Source: JBIKVP01 sp044356745
GTDB lineage: Bacteria > Pseudomonadota > Alphaproteobacteria > Rhizobiales > Beijerinckiaceae
NCBI GenBank assembly: GCA_044356745.1
Contig: JBIKVP010000048.1
Coordinates: forward strand, 1 to 14,694
Direction of reading: 5' to 3'
Length of the DNA stretch: 14,694 nucleotides
The notes under the pieces were generated by a model, which was not told the DNA's origin, ran no database searches, and saw nothing but the letters and a program-made list of their open reading frames with translations. Every line of letters starts with the position of its first letter. Within the stretch, counting starts at the first letter, position 1. Position numbers and translations under genes: made by a program. Shown here piece by piece: positions 14,583 to 14,694 of the stretch.

Positions 14583-14694
14583 ATTTGAAGAGTTGGTGTC
14601 TGAAGTATTTTGAAGTTATCGGATAGGCGGTCAACCCATAATCGTGCTTTTTGCGGAAAAGTGGTATTCAGGAAGCCAAGGATGGCCTTCACGA
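14579..14694 (-). CDS. Partial ORF at the right edge, ending inside the SEC-C start
   Basis: A minus-strand frame is open from the window edge to a TGA at 14579-14581, giving about 38 residues including KARLWVDRLSDNFKILQ. Its last codon, ATG, overlaps the GTG start of the SEC-C gene by one base. It may be the C-terminus of an upstream gene translationally coupled to the SEC-C gene, or the missing N-terminal part of that gene separated by a frameshift. I recognise no family, and it may be non-coding. Confidence 0.3.
   Translation of the reverse strand, partial: VKAILGFLNTTFPQKARLWVDRLSDNFKILQTPTLQM

Noticed and set aside
14645..14670. GCGGAAAAGTGG near the right edge, reminiscent of the palindromic core at 11120
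   Set aside because: Only a short stretch is similar and no second arm is visible before the window ends.

Overview
The window looks like chromosomal DNA of an alphaproteobacterium, most likely of the Hyphomicrobiales (Rhizobiales). Support comes from a fused two-domain dCTP deaminase next to apaG, a type 2 argC, a COX15-type heme A synthase, a ferrochelatase of alphaproteobacterial type, and an intergenic palindrome (about 11102-11160) whose core resembles elements common in Rhizobiales intergenic DNA. Base composition is moderate, judged by eye, with two clearly AT-rich genes. Genus cannot be assigned from what is visible.

Every gene except apaG is on the minus strand, so the window is best read from its right end. 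At 14694-12156 there is a partial or broken ORF, a SEC-C zinc-motif protein, a D-amino-acid aminotransferase (dat-like) and ferrochelatase (hemH), closely spaced like an operon. A gene-poor 532-base stretch follows (11624-12155). It holds a structured hairpin and a large imperfect palindrome that ends on the hemH stop codon. Plus-strand apaG (11231-11623) then diverges from a dCTP deaminase gene (9957-11045).

Next is a membrane-anchored PAS-GGDEF-EAL protein (6896-9817), followed by heme A synthase (5562-6623), a degenerate PleD-like protein (4179-5492), argC (3129-4097), a YfcG-type glutathione transferase (2334-3044), ruvA (1711-2337), an unknown AT-rich membrane-protein gene (1171-1710) and ruvB (116-1174). 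The first few codons of another minus-strand gene may lie at 1-41.

Functionally the window is mostly core metabolism and DNA repair: Holliday-junction branch migration (RuvAB), arginine synthesis (ArgC), heme and heme A synthesis (HemH, CtaA) and pyrimidine nucleotide supply (dCTP deaminase). It also has two c-di-GMP-type proteins. One keeps intact synthesis and hydrolysis motifs. The other has lost the phosphoacceptor Asp of both receiver domains and the GGDEF signature. The most unusual points are the AT-rich membrane gene fitted exactly between ruvA and ruvB, the doubly degenerate PleD-like protein, and two unrelated palindromic elements. No CRISPR array, tRNA, rRNA, prophage or complete insertion sequence was seen.
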